Positions 42,569 to 46,487 of a stretch of 46,487 nucleotides of DNA are shown one piece after another (the stretch's first letter is position 1; each line of letters opens with the position of its first letter). The DNA comes from Clostridia bacterium (GTDB lineage: Bacteria > Bacillota > Clostridia > Oscillospirales > Acutalibacteraceae). The notes beneath the pieces are model-generated. The model did not search any database, was not told the origin of the DNA, and saw only the letters and a program-made list of their open reading frames with translations. Location of the stretch: the NCBI GenBank assembly GCA_030526115.1, contig JAUNDK010000013.1, positions 1 to 46,487 on the forward strand, read 5' to 3'. A program made the translations under genes and the position numbers.

Positions 42569-43444
42569 ATGGAAAGAAAAGATATTGTATTAAATAATGG
42601 TGTAAAGATGCCACCAATCGGTTACGGAGTATTCCGTATGACGGATCTGGAAGAATGCGAAAATGCAGTTGTACAGGCAGTTAAAACGGGGTATCGACTG
42701 ATTGATACTGCCGCTGCTTACGAAAATGAAACTGCTGTTGGGAAAGCAATCAAACGTGTGATTGCAGAAGGAATTGCCAGCAGAGAAAAATTATTTGTTA
42801 CTACAAAACTTTGGATCACGGACACTTCTTACGAAAAAGCAAAAGAAGGATTCAAGCATTCCCTTGATCGTCTGGGACTTGATTATGTGGATTTATATCT
42901 GATTCATCAGCCATACAATGATTATTACGGCGCATGGCGTGCTTTAGAAGAATTGTATGAAGAGGGAAAAGTAAAATCTATTGGAGTGGATAATTTTACG
43001 CAGGACAGAATGGCTGATTTTCTGTTCTTTAACAAGGTAAAACCGGCAGTAAATATGATTGAGTGTAATGCGTATTTCCAGCGTGAAGATGAGTGCATGT
43101 TTCTGAAAGAACAAAACATTATGATGCAGGCATGGTCACCGCTTGCCGCCGGAAAAGAAGATCTTTTTACCAATGAAATATTATGCAGCATTGCAAAGAA
43201 GCATGACAAATCAGTGGCACAGCTTGTTTTAAGATGGCTTGTACAAAGGGGAATTGTCCCGGTTGTAAAGTCTGCAAACCCTGTCAGAATGAAAGAAAAT
43301 CTGGATATTTTTGATTTTGACTTGTCTGAAGAAGAGATGAAACAGATTGCGACACTGGATACCGGACACACTTGTGCAACAGCACGTAATACCGGAAAAG
43401 CAGTAACAGAATTTCTGGAAAAAGCAAATCAGTATCATGTATAA
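42569..43444 (+). CDS. Aldo/keto reductase (2,5-diketogluconate reductase-like)
   Basis: The 291-residue (alpha/beta)8 NADPH-dependent reductase has the catalytic tetrad in the usual places: Asp in LIDTAAAYENE, Tyr in the same motif, Lys in FVTTKLW near 78, and His in YLIHQPYNDYYG near 113. The C-terminal VVKSANPVRMKENLDIFDF binds the coenzyme phosphate. It reduces aldehydes or ketones to alcohols; the natural substrate is unknown. It is co-transcribed with the MATE pump, which suggests detoxification of a reactive carbonyl followed by export (inference). Confidence 0.92.
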   Translation: MERKDIVLNNGVKMPPIGYGVFRMTDLEECENAVVQAVKTGYRLIDTAAAYENETAVGKAIKRVIAEGIASREKLFVTTKLWITDTSYEKAKEGFKHSLDRLGLDYVDLYLIHQPYNDYYGAWRALEELYEEGKVKSIGVDNFTQDRMADFLFFNKVKPAVNMIECNAYFQREDECMFLKEQNIMMQAWSPLAAGKEDLFTNEILCSIAKKHDKSVAQLVLRWLVQRGIVPVVKSANPVRMKENLDIFDFDLSEEEMKQIATLDTGHTCATARNTGKAVTEFLEKANQYHV

Positions 43445-43456
43445 GGAGATTTAAAG

Positions 43457-44455
43457 ATGAGAAAAAAGATATTAGGAAAAAACCTGGAAGTTTCAGCAGT
43501 AGGACTTGGATGTATGGGAATGAACCATGCGTATGGTGCTCCGGCAGATAAGACGAAAATGATAAATCTGATCGCACAGGCAGTGGATATGGGTTATACA
43601 TTTTTTGATACAGCCGAAGTTTATGGCACACCGGATAATCCTCATGGAAATGAAGAACTGGTAGGAGAAGCTCTGAAACCATATCGTGATAAGATTGTGC
43701 TTGCGACAAAATTTGGAATACATTTTGATATGAGTAGTCCTGGGCCTAACAAGACACTTGTTCCAGATGCAAGACCGGAAGTTATCCGTAAATCTGTGGA
43801 ACAATCACTATTACGCTTGCAGACAGATCATATTGATTTGTATTACCAGCATCGTACCGATCCAGATATTGCCCCGGAAGAAGTGGCTGGAGTGATGTCT
43901 GAACTAATGCAGGAAGGGAAAATTCTGCACTGGGGGTTATCGGAAATGTCAGAAGAATATCTCCGAAGAGCCAATGCAGTCTGCCAGGTAACAGCAATAC
44001 AAAACCGCTATTCCATGATGGCAAGATGGCATGAAAAATTATTCCCGGTACTGGAAGAATTAAATATAGGATTTGTGGCGTTTTCACCACTTGCAAATGG
44101 ATTTTTGTCTGGTAAATACAATGCACAATCTGTTTTTGAAAAGAATACAGATTACCGTTCGATTATGCCGCAATTTCAAAAAGATTCTTACGAGAAAAAT
44201 CAGGAGTTTTTAGCGTGGATACAGGCATTTGCAGAAGAAAAGAATGCGACAGTTGCCCAGATTTCTCTGGCATGGATGGTTGATAAAAAGCCATATCTTG
44301 TTCCGATTCCGGGAACAAGAAAACTGGAACGATTGAAAGAAAATGCAGGTGCATCTGATATTTTATTGACACCAGAAGAAGTGAAAAAAATAGATGATAT
44401 GCTTGGAAAGATTCCAATGTCGGAAGTATTCGGCGGGACTAAGGTTACAAAGTAG
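43457..44455 (+). CDS. Aldo/keto reductase (AKR11/13-like)
   Basis: The 332-residue reductase opens ILGKNLEVSAVGLGCMGMN. It carries the tetrad in FFDTAEVYGTPDNPHGNEELVG (Asp, Tyr), LATKFGIHFD (Lys) and DLYYQHRTDPD (His), with PIPGTRKLERLKENAGA as the coenzyme motif. It belongs to the perakine reductase/YhdN-like branch, distinct from the preceding AKR. AAGGAG lies upstream. It ends the LysR-controlled operon. No terminator is evident directly after it; the next is at 44697. Confidence 0.92.
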   Translation: MRKKILGKNLEVSAVGLGCMGMNHAYGAPADKTKMINLIAQAVDMGYTFFDTAEVYGTPDNPHGNEELVGEALKPYRDKIVLATKFGIHFDMSSPGPNKTLVPDARPEVIRKSVEQSLLRLQTDHIDLYYQHRTDPDIAPEEVAGVMSELMQEGKILHWGLSEMSEEYLRRANAVCQVTAIQNRYSMMARWHEKLFPVLEELNIGFVAFSPLANGFLSGKYNAQSVFEKNTDYRSIMPQFQKDSYEKNQEFLAWIQAFAEEKNATVAQISLAWMVDKKPYLVPIPGTRKLERLKENAGASDILLTPEEVKKIDDMLGKIPMSEVFGGTKVTK

Positions 44456-44490
44456 ATTCTAATATTAGCAGCGTGAATATCCAAAATTAA

Positions 44491-44682
44491 AAGCAGGTAT
44501 ATTTTGTAAATCAGATTATCGAGTTCATAGTTCAGAACGGCATGATGAAAGATTTTTCCGTACTTCAGGAGGCGCCGTTTACAGATAACGGAAGCATAGT
44601 CGAGGTGTTCACAGACCTTACAGTCTGGCTGGGCATCAAAAATATTATCGATACAGTCAACGCAAATGCACTTGCAGCGTGA
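44491..44682 (+). pseudogene. hsdR C-terminal fragment (type I restriction enzyme R subunit)
   Basis: A 63-codon open frame without its own start reads VNQIIEFIVQNGMM, SVLQEAPFTDNGSIVEVF and VWLGIKNIIDTVNANA, then TGA. This is the pattern of the extreme C-terminus of EcoEI-type HsdR proteins (NG...L...PFTD...F...I...IN.NA). The rest of hsdR and hsdM/hsdS are missing, so it is a deletion scar where the transferred LysR/MATE/AKR module abuts an old restriction locus. Confidence 0.72.
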
Positions 44683-44696
44683 TGAAATTTTCAAAG

Positions 44697-44728
44697 GGCA
44701 GCAGATTTTTCTGTTGCCTTTTTTCTTT
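44697..44728 (+). terminator. Terminator of the former hsdR gene
   Basis: GGCAGCAG (44697-44704) pairs with CTGTTGCC (44711-44718) and is followed by TTTTTT. It may now end the AKR operon. Confidence 0.85.
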
Positions 44729-44784
44729 TGTGCCGGTTCGTGATAATCCTAAACCTGTGCCACAGATGTTTATTTTGGTGAGAG

Positions 44785-44865
44785 CAAGTATCACTAAGGG
44801 CTACGGATAATAAAAATCCTGCCTTAGTACTTGTTGGGAATAACCCCAAACCCGGCGCACGGGTT
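44785..44865. other. Noncoding run of three adjacent inverted repeats
   Basis: CAAGTATCACTAAGG (44785-44799) pairs with CCTTAGTACTTG (44822-44833) around a GGAT/ATCC core. It is followed at once by TTGGG/CCCAA (44834-44849) and AACCCG/CGGGTT (44849-44865). There is no ORF. The packing resembles a conjugative oriT or transposon-end region more than a terminator. The identity is not established. Confidence 0.4.
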
Positions 44866-44914
44866 CAAAAAATCTGAACAGTCTTTGCAGGAGCAAAGGA
44901 TAAAAAAATACAGC

Positions 44915-44954
44915 AACAGCGAGAGGAAAAGTTAAAATCCTCCCGCTGTTTTTT
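44915..44954. terminator. Bidirectional terminator of sigma factor gene
   Basis: AACAGCGAGAGGA (44915-44927) and TCCTCCCGCTGTT (44938-44950) make a 13-position stem with one mismatch. A T tract follows on the plus strand, and the convergent sigma gene ends at 44956. Confidence 0.8.
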
Positions 44955-44955
44955 G

Positions 44956-45519
44956 TTATGCTATGAAATTATTTTTGAGCTTTCCGAGTGATTCCCTGTC
45001 AATTTTCTTCGCCATGCTGTAGGTAAGAGAGAACTCCCTTGCCATGTTGATTATGTTTCTCGGGCATCCGTCGAAGCCGTATCTGTAGTAAAGATACATG
45101 CGCTCACGGGCACTCAGTGACAGAAGTGAGTCATATAATTTCCGGTATGTTTCAAGTCTGCAGACAACATCGAAGGGTTCCCTGTAAAAATCCACATAAA
45201 ACTGAATCTGCTTTTTCTGGGTTTACAGCCTGACAATTTTCTCGAGAGACTCAAGACCCCGGTGCTTTCTTCTGTACTCTCTGAGTACTGCGAATAAAGT
45301 TTTGTTGATGGCATTTGAAAAGTAAGTCTCAAAGCTCGCTCCTTTTTCGGCATCATATTTTTCCATTGCCTTAAGCAAAGTTATCCTGCATTCCTGAATA
45401 AGATCATCCCTCATAAGCGGAATCGATGAATATTTGTGAAGATAGAAATCAACTTTCTTTGTAATCAGTCCGTAATATTTTTCGTGCAGTTCTTCATAAG
45501 TAATATCTTCAGGCAACAT
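44956..45519 (-). pseudogene. Sigma-70 family factor interrupted by in-frame TAA
   Basis: From ATG 45519 the frame encodes region 2 (YYGLITKKVDFYLHKY, RDDLIQECRITLLKAMEKYD, ASFETYFSNAINKTL) and stops at TAA 45223-45225 after LEKIVRL. The same frame continues without a shift through FYREPFDVVCRLETYRK to region 4 (SLSARERMYLYYRYGFDG, helix-turn-helix MAREFSLTYSMAKKI), ending at 44956. A GTG at 45195 could restart translation, so a two-part sigma is possible, but nonsense decay is simpler. It overlaps the upstream XRE gene by 11 bases and is coupled to it. Confidence 0.8.
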
Positions 45520-46339
45520 TTTCTCCCACCATTTTCTTTTTGTATATCGGCAGAAAGGCATTGAACAGAGCTGACTTTTCATCCTCTGTCAGCATGAGAC
45601 TCATACCTATGCTGTTGATAATAAGCGTGCAAACATCCTCGGGAGTTTTAATCTCTGCCAGAATTTTCTGAGTATCTGCATCCGTTGTTCCCAGTAACTG
45701 ATTAACATAATCTCCGTCTGCTGTCTCCTTCTTCTCGGCATGAGCTCTGATATCTTTTCTTACTGACATAAGTATGGACTTTAATTCCGAGTTGATGTCC
45801 CTCAGCTGGGCATCTGTTGAATCCTGCTTCAAAGCCTGAATTTCAATCATGGTCTTGCGGGTTACATTCCTGTCCTCCCCGGAATGCTGTACCATTCGGG
45901 TATAGTTGTCCATCATATTATTGACTGCCTCCTGAGGGTTTGTATCAAGACCGTTCACAAAATTTGAAATCCTTTTGAAAAGAACTGCGGAGTTACCGCA
46001 CTCAATAATCCTGCTTAAAATCTCCGGATCAACATCTCCGGAGAATAATTTTCTTGCCGCCTCACAGCTTATACCCAGCTTCTCAATTTCATAATTCTTC
46101 CTGTCGGGAATATCGGTTCTTCCGAGAAGAAACTCCACCGTTACTCCAAAGTAATCGGCAATACGGCAGATGTAATCTGTCTTTATGTTGCTGATGTTAC
46201 CTGAGATTATTCTGCTCAGGGTACTCTTGTCTATTCCCACTGCCAGCGAAAGATCCTGCTGGTTTACACCTTTCATCTTCATAAGTTCATTTATCCTGTC
46301 CTTGGAATCTCCAGGCAGGTGTCTGCTTCTTATTGTCAT
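45509..46339 (-). CDS. XRE-family regulator with long C-terminal domain
   Basis: The 276-residue protein has an N-terminal HTH: RINELMKMKGVNQQDLSLAVG then the recognition helix DKSTLSRIISGNISNI, residues ~15-70, ending EFLLGRTD. The remaining ~200 residues are helical and charged (QDSTDAQLRDINSELKSIL), with no known domain recognised. AAGGAGGG lies before the ATG. It is the first gene of a two-gene operon with the sigma factor. It is likely autoregulated through the inverted repeat at 46417. Confidence 0.85.
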   Translation of the reverse strand: MTIRSRHLPGDSKDRINELMKMKGVNQQDLSLAVGIDKSTLSRIISGNISNIKTDYICRIADYFGVTVEFLLGRTDIPDRKNYEIEKLGISCEAARKLFSGDVDPEILSRIIECGNSAVLFKRISNFVNGLDTNPQEAVNNMMDNYTRMVQHSGEDRNVTRKTMIEIQALKQDSTDAQLRDINSELKSILMSVRKDIRAHAEKKETADGDYVNQLLGTTDADTQKILAEIKTPEDVCTLIINSIGMSLMLTEDEKSALFNAFLPIYKKKMVGENVA

Positions 46340-46390
46340 AATATCCCTCCTTCAAATAAAAAACGAAAATATGTTCCGAATGTTTGTTTG

Positions 46391-46430
46391 ATTATAGCAT
46401 ACAAAACCCGAAAAAGCAAACAAAAGTTTG
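46391..46430 (-). promoter_or_regulatory. Promoter and operator of XRE-sigma operon
   Basis: On the minus strand TTGCTT (46414-46419) and TATAAT (46391-46396) are 17 bases apart, with a TGC extended -10. The inverted repeat CAAAC-AAAA-GTTTG (46417-46430) overlaps the -35 and is a likely repressor site. Confidence 0.7.
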
Positions 46431-46487
46431 ATATTCTCAAAAATGCAACTGAGATTTTTCCGGTTGCATTTCTGACGTTTTTTGAAC

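Noticed and set aside
44200-44694. 164-codon minus-strand frame over the second AKR end and hsdR tail
   Set aside because: It is antisense to well-supported coding sequence with no ribosome site.
44835-44875. tRNA-like T arm (GGGTTCAAAA)
   Set aside because: No acceptor stem, anticodon arm or D arm can be drawn around it.
1-46487. CRISPR arrays, rRNA, tRNA, transposase or integrase genes
   Set aside because: No regularly spaced repeats, rRNA motifs, cloverleaf or recombinase motifs were seen on either strand.

Overview
The window is 46.5 kb of a low-to-mid GC Gram-positive anaerobe, most likely a gut or rumen member of the Clostridia. The evidence is strong AGGAGG-type ribosome sites, oxygen-sensitive enzymes (single-chain Fe-S L-serine dehydratase, indolepyruvate:ferredoxin oxidoreductase, two flavin-reductase/rubredoxin fusions), PepF, GlgA, YchF and DUF554. 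Genus cannot be set from the sequence. No rRNA, tRNA or CRISPR array was found.

Core, 1-5.2 kb: an incomplete zinc-ribbon gene on the minus strand, then plus-strand rarA, a rubredoxin fusion, and a close-packed run of DUF5662, SpoU-type RNA methyltransferase, esterase and DUF554 genes ending at a bidirectional terminator. 5.2-17.5 kb (minus strand): a HAD phosphatase behind a structured leader or ncRNA, a secreted-protein/DUF4428/SPFH zinc-ribbon cluster, nitroreductase, pepF, amidohydrolase, sdaA and a Gfo/Idh-cyclase-zinc ribbon run. 17.5-26 kb: an arylpyruvate degradation operon (iorA-iorB-paaK-ACT) next to a sodium:solute symporter, an acyl-CoA ligase and a divergent metal-dependent hydrolase. 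26-35.2 kb: sugar isomerase, a 0.5 kb palindrome-rich repeat patch, uxuA-uxuB for hexuronate breakdown, a second rubredoxin fusion, ansA, glgA and ychF.

Accessory region, 35.2-45 kb: AT-rich and rearranged. A 2.9 kb island sits at the 5' end of ychF between two 148-bp direct repeats that carry the ychF promoter and first codons. It holds an XRE regulator, a frameshifted ImmA/IrrE metalloprotease, a small ORF, DUF4417 and a translationally coupled pair of unknown small proteins that could be a toxin and its immunity protein. Next come a frameshifted DUF2971 gene and the last 66 codons of a DUF6273-type gene. The codon pattern of that remnant and a GAAA-loop hairpin downstream look like the variable region of a diversity-generating retroelement. 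It is fused by a short shared sequence to a headless LysR gene. A transferred LysR / MATE / aldo-keto reductase x2 module, an hsdR tail fossil and a run of hairpins follow.

The right edge (45-46.5 kb) is a minus-strand XRE regulator coupled to a sigma-70 factor that is interrupted by an in-frame stop between regions 2 and 4. Broken genes are confined to the accessory half; every gene of the core half reads cleanly. The strongest leads are the island that rebuilds the 5' end of ychF and the possible DGR target fossil.
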